Part shown: in pieces, positions 43,530-53,026 of the stretch
Layout: every line of letters starts with the position of its first letter
How positions within the stretch are numbered: the stretch's first letter is position 1
NCBI GenBank assembly: GCA_025141675.1
Contig: CP081165.1
Coordinates: 14,446-78,445 of the forward strand
DNA length: 64,000 bases
DNA from: Rhodobacteraceae bacterium S2214
GTDB lineage: Bacteria; Pseudomonadota; Alphaproteobacteria; Rhodobacterales; Rhodobacteraceae
Reading direction: 5' to 3'
The notes under the pieces: generated by a model
The model's input: only the letters and a program-made list of their open reading frames with translations
Databases searched by the model: none
Told to the model about the DNA's origin: nothing
Translations under genes and position numbers: made by a program

Positions 43530-45923
43530 ATGACAGCCCAGACCCAACCGACCGTGACTGTAGATAGTTTGCAGGCGGAAATAACCCGCCACCTGAAGCT
43601 GTCGATCGGGAAAGACCCATCACATGCGAGCGTTTATGACTGGCGCATGTCGCTGTCATTGGCTCTGCGTGATCTGGTGGTTGAGCCTTGGTTTGCGTCG
43701 ACGCGTAAGACGTATGAAGGCCAGCACAAACGTGTTTATTACCTTTCGATGGAGTTCCTGATCGGTCGTTTGGTTGAAGACGTCACGATTAACCTTGATG
43801 TCGAACAGACCGCGATTGATGCGATGGCCGCTCTTGGTCAGGACTACAAAGTTGTGGTCGCGGACGAACCCGATGCCGCACTTGGCAACGGTGGCTTGGG
43901 TCGGTTGGCGGCCTGTTTCATGGACAGTCTTGCGACGCTTGCGATCCCTGCTTACGGCTACGGCATCCGGTATGAACACGGGTTGTTCGAACAGCATTTC
44001 GAGAACGGTCAGCAGACGGAATCCGCTGAAGGGTGGCTCGCGCAGCGTCATGTTTGGGAATTTGAACGTCCTGAAGTTGCTTACAAAATCCATTTTGGTG
44101 GCTATGTCAGCGAAGAAGACGGGAAGGCCAACTGGCATCCGGCAGAAACAGTTTTGGCGTCTGCTTACGACACGCCTGTCATTGGTTGGAAAGGGCAGTG
44201 GGCAAACACGTTGCGTTTGTGGGCCGCGAAGCCTGTGAAGCTGTTTGACCTCGAAAGTTTTAACCGCGGTGATTACGTGGGTGCGAACGCACCGGAACGG
44301 CTCGCACGGACGATTTCACGCGTTTTGTATCCAGATGATACGACTCAAGACGGTAAAGAATTGCGCCTGAAGCAGGAATATTTCTTTACCTCAGCATCAA
44401 TCAAAGACCTGTTGCGCCGGTTCCTATCCGAAGGTCATCAGATCACGGATTTGGCGGATCACGTTGCGATCCAGTTAAATGATACGCACCCCGCCATCGC
44501 TGGGCCCGAATTGGTCCGGTTGTTGATCGACAAGCACGCGTTGCCGGAAAAAGACGCCATTGAACTGGCGCGCAAATGTCTGGCCTATACGAACCACACG
44601 TTACTGCCCGAAGCGTTGGAAAGCTGGCCTGAAGACCTGTTCGCCCGCATCTTGCCGCGGCATCACCGGATCATTCAGATGATCCAACACCGGCATCTGG
44701 AAGAAACCGGATCAGACGTGAGGATCATTGATCATGGCAACGTGAAAATGGGCGAATTGGCTTTTGTCATGGCCCATAAGGTGAACGGCGTCTCTGCGCT
44801 GCATTCCGAATTGGTGAAGGAAACTGTTTTTGCCGATCTGAACACAGCGTATCCGAACCGGATCATCAATCAGACAAACGGGATCACGCCGCGTCGGTGG
44901 CTGTATTCGTGTAACCCCGCTTTGCGTGGGTTGATCAATGACACGATTGGCACGAAATGGCATGCTGATCTGGAGCAACTGCAAGACCTGAACGCGCATA
45001 TCGACGATGCCGGTTTCCAAGAGGCGTTCCGAGCTGCGAAATCCGCCAACAAGGACCGGATGGCTGCGTGGCTAAAAGATCGGAATGGCGTCACGCTGGA
45101 TACATCCGCGATGTTCGACATCCAGATTAAACGTATCCACGAATACAAACGCCAGCACATGAATATTCTGGAAACCATCGCGCTGTGGAATGAAATTCGC
45201 GACAATCCAACAGCTGACTGGACCCCACGGGTGAAGGTGTTCGGCGGTAAGGCGGCACCGGGTTATGCGTTGGCGAAATCGATCATTCATCTGATCAATG
45301 ATGTCGCCGCGACCATCAACAATGATCCCGTGACCCGCGATAAGTTGCAGGTCGTCTACCCTGAGAACTACAACGTTTCGATGGCCGAAATCCTGATCCC
45401 TGCCTCTGACTTGTCAGAGCAAATCTCGACCGCCGGTAAAGAAGCGTCCGGCACAGGCAATATGAAGCTGTCGCTGAACGGTAGCCCGACAATCGGAACG
45501 TTGGATGGGGCGAACGTTGAAATTCGCGACCATGTTGGTCACGACAATTTCTTCCTGTTTGGCCTGACTGCCGCCGAAGCAGATGCGCAGCGCACCGATC
45601 ACGGGTATGCGCGTCGTGCGATTGAAGCGAGCCCGCGTTTGTCACGCGTTCTTGGACAGATCGCTGCTGGTGTATTTTCGGGCGGTGATCGCTATCGCTA
45701 TTCCGACATTCTGCACAATTTGTACGAGAACGATTATTTCCTCGTGAGCTGTGATTTTGATAATTACTTTGCCAAGCAGCGCGAAGTTGATGCAGTGTAT
45801 AGTGACGTAACCCGTTGGACTCGCATGGCTGCTGCCAATACCGCAGGCATGGGGTGGTTCTCATCGGATCGTACGATTTCTGGATATGCGCAGGACATTT
45901 GGAACGCGCATTCCGTCACATAA
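43530..45923 (+). CDS. glgP: glycogen/starch/alpha-glucan phosphorylase
   Basis: 797 residues, normal length. Key sites: GNGGLGRLAACFMDS for the glucan site, and the pyridoxal-phosphate Lys region EASGTGNMKLSLNGSPTIG. It releases glucose 1-phosphate from glycogen ends. It is the first of six glycogen genes on the same strand, with gaps of 40 bases or less after the next one, so the cassette includes both degradation and synthesis. No GGAAC-type promoter is seen upstream. Confidence 0.95.
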   Translation: MTAQTQPTVTVDSLQAEITRHLKLSIGKDPSHASVYDWRMSLSLALRDLVVEPWFASTRKTYEGQHKRVYYLSMEFLIGRLVEDVTINLDVEQTAIDAMAALGQDYKVVVADEPDAALGNGGLGRLAACFMDSLATLAIPAYGYGIRYEHGLFEQHFENGQQTESAEGWLAQRHVWEFERPEVAYKIHFGGYVSEEDGKANWHPAETVLASAYDTPVIGWKGQWANTLRLWAAKPVKLFDLESFNRGDYVGANAPERLARTISRVLYPDDTTQDGKELRLKQEYFFTSASIKDLLRRFLSEGHQITDLADHVAIQLNDTHPAIAGPELVRLLIDKHALPEKDAIELARKCLAYTNHTLLPEALESWPEDLFARILPRHHRIIQMIQHRHLEETGSDVRIIDHGNVKMGELAFVMAHKVNGVSALHSELVKETVFADLNTAYPNRIINQTNGITPRRWLYSCNPALRGLINDTIGTKWHADLEQLQDLNAHIDDAGFQEAFRAAKSANKDRMAAWLKDRNGVTLDTSAMFDIQIKRIHEYKRQHMNILETIALWNEIRDNPTADWTPRVKVFGGKAAPGYALAKSIIHLINDVAATINNDPVTRDKLQVVYPENYNVSMAEILIPASDLSEQISTAGKEASGTGNMKLSLNGSPTIGTLDGANVEIRDHVGHDNFFLFGLTAAEADAQRTDHGYARRAIEASPRLSRVLGQIAAGVFSGGDRYRYSDILHNLYENDYFLVSCDFDNYFAKQREVDAVYSDVTRWTRMAAANTAGMGWFSSDRTISGYAQDIWNAHSVT

Positions 45924-45968
45924 CTGGTCCCGCATCGCGGGAAATCACGAACACGGGGCGGAAAAACG

Positions 45969-48176
45969 ATGACGGATTTGATCAGCAAAGAAGATGCCGG
46001 CAGGATCGCGTCGGGCCTGCATTCCGACCCCTTTTCGGTTCTGGGTCTGCATGTCGTTGACGGCAAAGTCACCATCAAAGCGTTCCACCCCGAAGCGGAT
46101 GCGATTGATGTGATCGACGTCAAATCTGGTCGTAAGGTGGTGTCCCTTGATCCTGTGGAACATGGCCTTTTTGCAGGGGTCGTGGCCCGTCGCAAAATGT
46201 CGTTTGCATACCGTTTGCGGATTACCAAAGGCCCGCATGTTTGGGATGCTGAAGACCCGTATCGCTTTGGTCCTGTCCTTGGCGAATTGGACGAACATCT
46301 GATCGCTGAGGGTGCGCATCAGGACCTTTGGAAAGTGCTTGGCGCGCATGTCATGGATCATGACGGTGTCGCTGGCACGCATTTCGCCGTTTGGGCCCCC
46401 AATGCGCAACGTGTTTCTGTTGTGGGTGATTTCAACGGCTGGGACGGACGGCGCAATCCGATGCGGCGGCGTGGTCAGACCGGTGTTTGGGAAATCTTCA
46501 TGCCTGCTTTGGGCGAAGGGGAGGCCTATAAATACGAACTGATCGGACCAGATGGCAATCTGTTGCCGCAAAAGGCTGATCCGTTTGGATTTGGGGCAGA
46601 GCACCCGCCAAAAACTGCATCTGTTGTGCGCAAACTGGATGGGCACACTTGGGATGACCAGACATGGATGTCCAAGCGCGAGGCGCTTCACCGTATTGAT
46701 CAGCCGATTTCGATTTACGAAGTCCATCTTGGGTCTTGGCGGCGTGTGCCAGAAGAAAATGATCGCCCGCTGTCCTACAAAGAACATGCTGAACAACTGG
46801 TCAGTTACGCCAAGGATATGGGTTTCACCCACCTTGAACTGATGCCGATTTCCGAATTCCCGTTTGATGGGTCGTGGGGCTATCAGCCTGTTGGTCTGTA
46901 TGCGCCGACAATCCGGCACGGCACGCTTGAAGAATTCCGCGCTTTTGTAGAGGCGTGTCACGCCGCCGGTCTTGGTCTGATCCTTGATTGGGTGCCGGGA
47001 CATTTCCCCGAAGACGCGCATGGTCTTGGCAAATTCGACGGCACGCCGCTGTATGAACATGCCGACCGCAAGGAAGGGTTTCATCCCGATTGGAACACGC
47101 TTGTTTACAACTACGGTCGCGCTGAAGTGTCGAACTATCTGGTCGCTAACGCGTTGTATTGGTTGCGTGAACACCACATTGACGGGCTGCGCGTCGACGC
47201 AGTGGCGTCCATGCTCTACCGTGATTATTCCCGCAAAGACGGCGAATGGATTCCCAATAAGGACGGCGGTCGCGAGAACCTGGAAGCGATCGAATTCCTG
47301 CGGCGCACCAACGCGATGGCCTACGGCGAAGTGCCGGGCATCGTGACGATTGCCGAAGAATCCACCGCCTTTCCGGGGGTCAGTGCACCTGTGGATCACA
47401 GCGGTCTGGGCTTCGGGTTCAAGTGGAACATGGGCTGGATGAACGACACGCTGTCTTACATCGAACAGGACCCGATCCACCGTAAATACCACCATCACAA
47501 GATGACATTTGGGCTGCACTACGCGTTCTCGGAAAACTTTGTGCTGCCGATTAGCCATGACGAAGTGGTGCACGGCAAGGGATCGATGATCGACAAAATG
47601 TCGGGGCAGGGCGACGAAAAATTTGCAAACCTGCGGGCCTATTATGGGTTTATGTGGGGGCATCCAGGCAAGAAATTGTTGTTCATGGGCTGTGAATTCG
47701 CGCAAGGCGTCGAATGGAACCACAACACGAGCCTTGATTGGCACCTAACCGATACGCCGCTGCATGGCGGTGTGCAAAATCTGGTGCGTGATCTGAACGT
47801 TTTGTTCCGCGACACACCTGCGCTGCACCAACTGGATTGCAAGCCGGAAGGGTTTGAATGGGTCGAAGAAGGCGCCGCAGAGGAATCGATCCTCGCGTGG
47901 ATCCGTAAGGGCAAAGATGGCACGCCGCCGGTGCTTGTTGTCAGCAACTTTACCCCCGTTGAACGGTCTGGACGGCGCATTGGTGTGCCTGCACCGGGGC
48001 GTTGGATTGAAAAGCTGAATACCGATGGGGCCCGTTATGGGGGTGGCAACCGTGGCAACATGGGCCACGCGGATAGCGAACAGATTGCGGCATCCGGACG
48101 GCAGCATTCTGTGTCGCTGACATTACCGCCGCTTTCGACATTATTTTTTGAATTGGACAACAGCGGGACATCCTGA
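45969..48176 (+). CDS. glgB: 1,4-alpha-glucan branching enzyme
   Basis: 735 residues. An N-terminal CBM48 module and the N1 extension precede the GH13 barrel: YEVHLGSWRR, HFPEDAHGL, the nucleophile Asp in DGLRVDAVASMLYRDYSR and the acid/base Glu in TIAEEST, then PISHDEVVHGKGS. It makes alpha-1,6 branches in glycogen. It lies 45 bases after glgP and 40 before glgC. Confidence 0.95.
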   Translation: MTDLISKEDAGRIASGLHSDPFSVLGLHVVDGKVTIKAFHPEADAIDVIDVKSGRKVVSLDPVEHGLFAGVVARRKMSFAYRLRITKGPHVWDAEDPYRFGPVLGELDEHLIAEGAHQDLWKVLGAHVMDHDGVAGTHFAVWAPNAQRVSVVGDFNGWDGRRNPMRRRGQTGVWEIFMPALGEGEAYKYELIGPDGNLLPQKADPFGFGAEHPPKTASVVRKLDGHTWDDQTWMSKREALHRIDQPISIYEVHLGSWRRVPEENDRPLSYKEHAEQLVSYAKDMGFTHLELMPISEFPFDGSWGYQPVGLYAPTIRHGTLEEFRAFVEACHAAGLGLILDWVPGHFPEDAHGLGKFDGTPLYEHADRKEGFHPDWNTLVYNYGRAEVSNYLVANALYWLREHHIDGLRVDAVASMLYRDYSRKDGEWIPNKDGGRENLEAIEFLRRTNAMAYGEVPGIVTIAEESTAFPGVSAPVDHSGLGFGFKWNMGWMNDTLSYIEQDPIHRKYHHHKMTFGLHYAFSENFVLPISHDEVVHGKGSMIDKMSGQGDEKFANLRAYYGFMWGHPGKKLLFMGCEFAQGVEWNHNTSLDWHLTDTPLHGGVQNLVRDLNVLFRDTPALHQLDCKPEGFEWVEEGAAEESILAWIRKGKDGTPPVLVVSNFTPVERSGRRIGVPAPGRWIEKLNTDGARYGGGNRGNMGHADSEQIAASGRQHSVSLTLPPLSTLFFELDNSGTS

Positions 48177-48216
48177 CCCGCACGATCAACATCAGGACTA
48201 GGGAGGAAAACTATCA

Positions 48217-49476
48217 ATGGACACTGAATCACAACGCCTCGCACAGCAAACTATGGCCTTTGTTTTGGCCGGCGGACGCGGAAGCCGATTATACGAGCTG
48301 ACGGACACCCGTGCCAAACCCGCGATGTACTTTGGTGGTAAAAGTCGGATCATTGATTTCGCTCTTTCGAATGCCGTGAATTCCGGCATCAAACGCATCG
48401 GCGTCGCCACCCAATACAAGGCCCATTCCCTGATCCGTCACCTGCAACGCGGCTGGAGTTTCTTCCGCGCTGAACGGAATGAATCGCTCGATATTTTGCC
48501 TGCTTCGCAGCAGCTGGATAATGAAAACTGGTACAAGGGGACGGCTGATGCTGTGGCCCAGAATATCGACATCATTCGTGGATATGGTCCGAAATACATC
48601 CTGATCCTCGCGGGCGATCATATTTATAAACAAGACTATTCTCTCATGATCAAACAGCATGTCGAAAGCGGCGCTGACGTGACCGTTGGCTGTATCGAAG
48701 TGCCGCGCATGGAAGCCGCTGGTTTTGGTGTGATGAAGGTTGGCGACAACGATCAAATTCTTGATTTCATTGAAAAGCCAGCTGATCCGCCTGCAATGCC
48801 GGGGAATCCGGATATGGCGCTCGCCAGCATGGGGATTTACGTTTTCGAAACGGAATACCTGTGTGAGCTTCTGAAAAAAGACGCGACAAACGCCGATTCA
48901 AATAACGATTTTGGTGGTGATATTATCCCCGAGATCGTGAAAAACGGCAAAGCTGTCGCGCATCCGTTTAGCCGATCTTGTGTGCGGTCCGGGCTGGAAG
49001 AAAAACCCTATTGGCGCGACGTTGGGACGGTTGATGCGTTCTGGCAGGCCAATGTTGATTTGACTGATTTCAAACCGGAACTGGACCTTTACGACAACTC
49101 TTGGCCGATCTGGACCTATTCGGAACTGACCGCCCCTGCAAAATTCATCCACAACGAAAAGGGGCGTCGCGGTCATGCTGTGTCGTCGATGGTTTCAGGC
49201 GGGTGCATTATTTCGGGGTCCACGCTGGACCGCTGTTTCCTGTTCACAGGTGTGCGCACCCATTCCTATTCGCAGTTGGAAGGCGTTGTCGCCATGCCAT
49301 ACGCCGAAATCCACAGGCGTGCGCGTTTGACGAATGTGATCCTTGATCGCGGTGTTGTCATTCCTGAAGGGCTGGTTGTGGGCGAAAATGCGAAAGAAGA
49401 CGCAGCCCGCTTCCGCCGGACCGAAAATGGCATTTGCCTGATCACCCAACCGATGATTGACGCGCTGGACACCTGA
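48217..49476 (+). CDS. glgC: glucose-1-phosphate adenylyltransferase
   Basis: 419 residues. The N-terminal nucleotidyltransferase motif is [20 protein letters not shown], followed by [14 protein letters not shown] and the C-terminal left-handed beta-helix. It makes ADP-glucose, the committed step of glycogen synthesis, and is usually allosterically controlled. The stop is one base before the glgA ATG. Confidence 0.95.
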   Translation: MDTESQRLAQQTMAFVLAGGRGSRLYELTDTRAKPAMYFGGKSRIIDFALSNAVNSGIKRIGVATQYKAHSLIRHLQRGWSFFRAERNESLDILPASQQLDNENWYKGTADAVAQNIDIIRGYGPKYILILAGDHIYKQDYSLMIKQHVESGADVTVGCIEVPRMEAAGFGVMKVGDNDQILDFIEKPADPPAMPGNPDMALASMGIYVFETEYLCELLKKDATNADSNNDFGGDIIPEIVKNGKAVAHPFSRSCVRSGLEEKPYWRDVGTVDAFWQANVDLTDFKPELDLYDNSWPIWTYSELTAPAKFIHNEKGRRGHAVSSMVSGGCIISGSTLDRCFLFTGVRTHSYSQLEGVVAMPYAEIHRRARLTNVILDRGVVIPEGLVVGENAKEDAARFRRTENGICLITQPMIDALDT

Positions 49477-49477
49477 C

Positions 49478-50914
49478 ATGAACCTGCTTTTTGTCGCCTC
49501 AGAATGTACGCCGTTTATCAAAACCGGTGGCTTGGCCGATGTCATCGGCGCGGTGCCAAAAGCACTAGCCGCAGAAGGCGTATCCGTTCGGGTTTTGATC
49601 CCCGCTTATCCCGCGCTGTCGGACCATATCGCGTCGGGTACCCAAGTTGCGCAGTTTGACGATTTGTTTGGCGGACGTGCGCGGATCGTTGCAGCACAGG
49701 CAGACGGGTTGGATTTGCTGTTGCTGGATGCGCCGCATCTGTATGATCGCGCGGGCAGTATTTATCTGGGTCCGGACGGGCAGGACTGGCACGATAACGA
49801 TCTGCGGTTTGCGGCGTTGTCTTATGCGGGTGCCCAAATTGGCGTCGGCTGTTTGGACAATTGGACGCCGGATGTGATTAACGCGCATGACTGGCAAGCG
49901 GGATTGGTGCCTGCCTATTTGCGCCAGCACGATGGCCCTACACCGCCGGTGGTCATGACGATCCACAACATTGCGTTCCAAGGCGTTTTTGATGCGACGC
50001 GGTTGGCTGCGCTTGGTTTGAACGCTGATATGTTCACGCCCGATGGTGTAGAATACTATGGTAAAATCAGTTTTTTGAAGGCGGGCATCGCGCTAAGTCA
50101 AAAGGTCACGACGGTTAGCCCCACGTATGCGGCTGAATTGCTCACACCGGATTTTGGTATGGGTCTTGATGGCCTGTTGCGGGCGCGTCAATCGGACCTC
50201 AGCGGTATTCTGAACGGCATTGATTTGGACGTTTGGAACCCTGCAACGGACCCTGCGTTGGTTGCGACCTATTCTGCCAAATCCATGAAGGGCAAGGCGC
50301 GTAACAAGGCAGAAGTCATGTCTCGTTTTGGACTGACCGATGGCGACTGCCCATTGTTCTGCGTTGTCAGCCGGATGACGTCGCAAAAGGGGTTGGATAT
50401 GTTGCTGGATTGCCTCGACGATCTGGTGGGGCACGGGGCAAAACTGGCGCTTTTGGGCTCTGGCGAACCGGGGTTGGAACGTGCGTTTATTGATGCGTCG
50501 AACCGCTATGCGGGCTCTGTCGGTACGATCATTGGCTACGATGAAGACCTGTCGCATCTGATGCAGGCGGGAAGTGATGCGATCTTGATCCCGTCGCGGT
50601 TCGAACCCTGCGGACTGACCCAGCTTTACGGGTTGCGCTATGGCACCTTGCCAGTTGTCGCACGAACTGGTGGGCTGGCTGATACGGTGATCGACGCGAA
50701 TGAAGCGGCGTTGCTTGCCGATTGCGCAACCGGATTTCAGTTTGCGCCGATTACATCGACGATGTTTGCGCACACGATTGCACGCGCCTGTGCACTGTAC
50801 CTACAACCGAAAATCTGGGGTGCAATGATGCGCCGCGCCATGCGTCATCCTGTGGGATGGGACCTGTCGGCGGCTGCATATTTGGACGTCTACACTGCTG
50901 CTCAGGAAAGCTAA
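49478..50914 (+). CDS. glgA: glycogen synthase
   Basis: 478 residues, GT5. The N-terminal KTGGLADV motif binds ADP-glucose; INAHDWQAGLVPAYL and the C-terminal PSRFEPCGLTQLYGLRYG block are conserved. The ATG at 49478 is selected because MNLLFVASECTPFIKTGGLA is the canonical start; an earlier start would overlap glgC. It extends glycogen chains. Confidence 0.95.
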   Translation: MNLLFVASECTPFIKTGGLADVIGAVPKALAAEGVSVRVLIPAYPALSDHIASGTQVAQFDDLFGGRARIVAAQADGLDLLLLDAPHLYDRAGSIYLGPDGQDWHDNDLRFAALSYAGAQIGVGCLDNWTPDVINAHDWQAGLVPAYLRQHDGPTPPVVMTIHNIAFQGVFDATRLAALGLNADMFTPDGVEYYGKISFLKAGIALSQKVTTVSPTYAAELLTPDFGMGLDGLLRARQSDLSGILNGIDLDVWNPATDPALVATYSAKSMKGKARNKAEVMSRFGLTDGDCPLFCVVSRMTSQKGLDMLLDCLDDLVGHGAKLALLGSGEPGLERAFIDASNRYAGSVGTIIGYDEDLSHLMQAGSDAILIPSRFEPCGLTQLYGLRYGTLPVVARTGGLADTVIDANEAALLADCATGFQFAPITSTMFAHTIARACALYLQPKIWGAMMRRAMRHPVGWDLSAAAYLDVYTAAQES

Positions 50915-50923
50915 GGTTTAATC

Positions 50924-53026
50924 ATGACTGCCTATTCTCTTTCCGGTGGCTCAGCCAATACGTTGGGCGCCATTCATGATGGCGCGGGCGTCAATTTTGC
51001 GGTGTTTTCTGCGCATGCGACCAAGATTGAATTGTGCCTGTTTTCGCCGGACGGCAGCCGTGAAACGGTGCGGATCGCATTGCCGGAACGCACCGGACAT
51101 GTTTGGCACGGCTACTTGCATGATTTGCCTATAGGGACGCTATACGGGTACCGCGCCCATGGGCCTTATGCGCCGGAATTGGGACATCGGTTCAACGCCA
51201 ATAAGCTGTTGCTTGATCCCTATGCGCGCCAGTTGCACGGCACATGGGTGAACCACCCTGCGACGCTTGGATATGATGACACATCGTCGGCGTGTGATCT
51301 GTCGTTCGACAGCCGTGATAGCGCGCCGTATGTGCCGAAATCCGTGGTTTTTGACCCTAAGCAATTCGCCGGTATGCCCCCCGGACACCACCGCAAGTCG
51401 AACCGTGACCTGATCTACGAAGCCCATCCGAAAGGCGCGACAAAAGCCCATGCGGGCATTTCCGAAAATATCCGTGGCACCTACGAAGGGCTAGCGTCGG
51501 ACGAGATGCTTGATCATCTGAAAACGATAGGTGTTCAGGCCGTCGAACTGATGCCTGTTCATAGCTTTGTTGATGAAAAGTTTCTCGATGATCGCGGGCT
51601 GACGAATTACTGGGGCTATAATTCCATCGGGTTTTTCGCGCTCGAACCGCGGTATCTTGGCCCCGACGGCATTGCAGGTTTCCGCAAGATGGTGGACCGG
51701 TTTCACGCAGCTGGCATCGAGGTCATTCTCGATGTTGTCTACAACCATACCGCCGAAGGCGATCAGCGCGGCCCGACCCTGTCGTATCGGGGATTAGATA
51801 ATGCGTCTTACTATCGTCTGACCGCTGGTCAGCCGCGCTATTACGTAAATGATACCGGGTGTGGGAACACGTTGAATGTGGCGCATCCGTATGTGCTGCG
51901 CATGGTGCTTGATAGTTTGCGGTTCTGGGTCGAATGCATGGGGATCGACGGGTTCCGATTTGATCTGGCCACGACATTGGGGCGCGAAGATCACGGGTTT
52001 GATGTGCGCGGTGGTTTCTTTGATGCACTGCGTCAGGACCCAGTGTTGGCGAATGTGCGTATGATCGCGGAACCGTGGGACATTGGCCCCGGCGGGTATC
52101 AGTTGGGCGGGTTCCCCCACGAATTTAACGAATGGAACGACAGCTACCGCGACACCGTGCGCAGGTATTGGCGGGGGGATGCACACAGCGCGCAGGAACT
52201 GGGCGCGCGGTTGTTAGGATCGGCGGATAAGTTTGATCACAAAGGCCGACGCGCGGATTCTTCGATCAACTTTTTGGCCTCGCACGACGGTTTTACGCTG
52301 GCGGATACCACCCGTTACAATCACCGCCATAACGAGGCGAACACAGAAAATAATCGCGACGGCCACCATTCCAATTATTCGGATAATGCCGGTGTCGAGG
52401 GTGAAACAGATGACCCTGCCATCCGCCTGATCCGAACCCGCAGGCAGCGCAACATGCTGGCCACGTTGTTTCTGTCGCAAGGCACGCCGATGATCCCAGC
52501 CGGAGACGAATTTGCCAATTCGCAAAAGGGGAACAACAACGCCTATTGCCAAGACAATCCGATCGGATGGATTGATTGGGAAACAGCGGACACGGAGCTT
52601 TTGGCCTTTGTGGCAAGCCTCTCGACCTTCCGGCGGAATCATCTCAGCGTGCGACAAAACCGGTTCCTGCATGGTGCAGCCCGCCCCAAAGATGGCCTGC
52701 CGGATGTGGCGTGGACGGATTTCGCAGGCGAACCACTGGAATGGCGCGATCCGGGTCTTGCGAACCTGTGCCTGTTGTTGCGGTGTTCAGCAGAGGCGCC
52801 GGATTACGCCCCTGACAGTGACATCGTCTTCATCGTTTTCAATCGGGCACCTGAGCCAGGCAAAGTAATTCTGCCGTTGCCCGAGCCTGATCATCATTGG
52901 GTCCGTGCCATCGATACGGATGCGAACGAACAAGGCGCGTTTTGCGAATTGGAAGGGCCGCACACCATCGTGGCTGGCGAAACCGTCGTGGCCTTTGTGC
53001 AAAAGACCGATGGGGCACAGCTATGA
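50924..53026 (+). CDS. glgX: glycogen debranching enzyme GlgX
   Basis: 700 residues. The N-terminal CBM48-like module precedes the isoamylase-type barrel: LMPVHSFVDEKFLDDRGLTNYWGYN, the nucleophile in GIDGFRFDLATTLGR and acid/base in MIAEPWDIGPGGYQLG, followed by NFLASHDGFTL. It removes short outer branches left after phosphorylase action. Its stop overlaps the malQ ATG by four bases (ATGA). Confidence 0.94.
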   Translation: MTAYSLSGGSANTLGAIHDGAGVNFAVFSAHATKIELCLFSPDGSRETVRIALPERTGHVWHGYLHDLPIGTLYGYRAHGPYAPELGHRFNANKLLLDPYARQLHGTWVNHPATLGYDDTSSACDLSFDSRDSAPYVPKSVVFDPKQFAGMPPGHHRKSNRDLIYEAHPKGATKAHAGISENIRGTYEGLASDEMLDHLKTIGVQAVELMPVHSFVDEKFLDDRGLTNYWGYNSIGFFALEPRYLGPDGIAGFRKMVDRFHAAGIEVILDVVYNHTAEGDQRGPTLSYRGLDNASYYRLTAGQPRYYVNDTGCGNTLNVAHPYVLRMVLDSLRFWVECMGIDGFRFDLATTLGREDHGFDVRGGFFDALRQDPVLANVRMIAEPWDIGPGGYQLGGFPHEFNEWNDSYRDTVRRYWRGDAHSAQELGARLLGSADKFDHKGRRADSSINFLASHDGFTLADTTRYNHRHNEANTENNRDGHHSNYSDNAGVEGETDDPAIRLIRTRRQRNMLATLFLSQGTPMIPAGDEFANSQKGNNNAYCQDNPIGWIDWETADTELLAFVASLSTFRRNHLSVRQNRFLHGAARPKDGLPDVAWTDFAGEPLEWRDPGLANLCLLLRCSAEAPDYAPDSDIVFIVFNRAPEPGKVILPLPEPDHHWVRAIDTDANEQGAFCELEGPHTIVAGETVVAFVQKTDGAQL

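Noticed and set aside
45945..47744. A 599-codon open frame antisense to glgB
   Set aside because: It is a shadow of a G+C-rich coding gene. It has no domain motif, and the residues are rich in His/Arg/Pro as expected from reverse reading; glgB has full catalytic motifs on the other strand.
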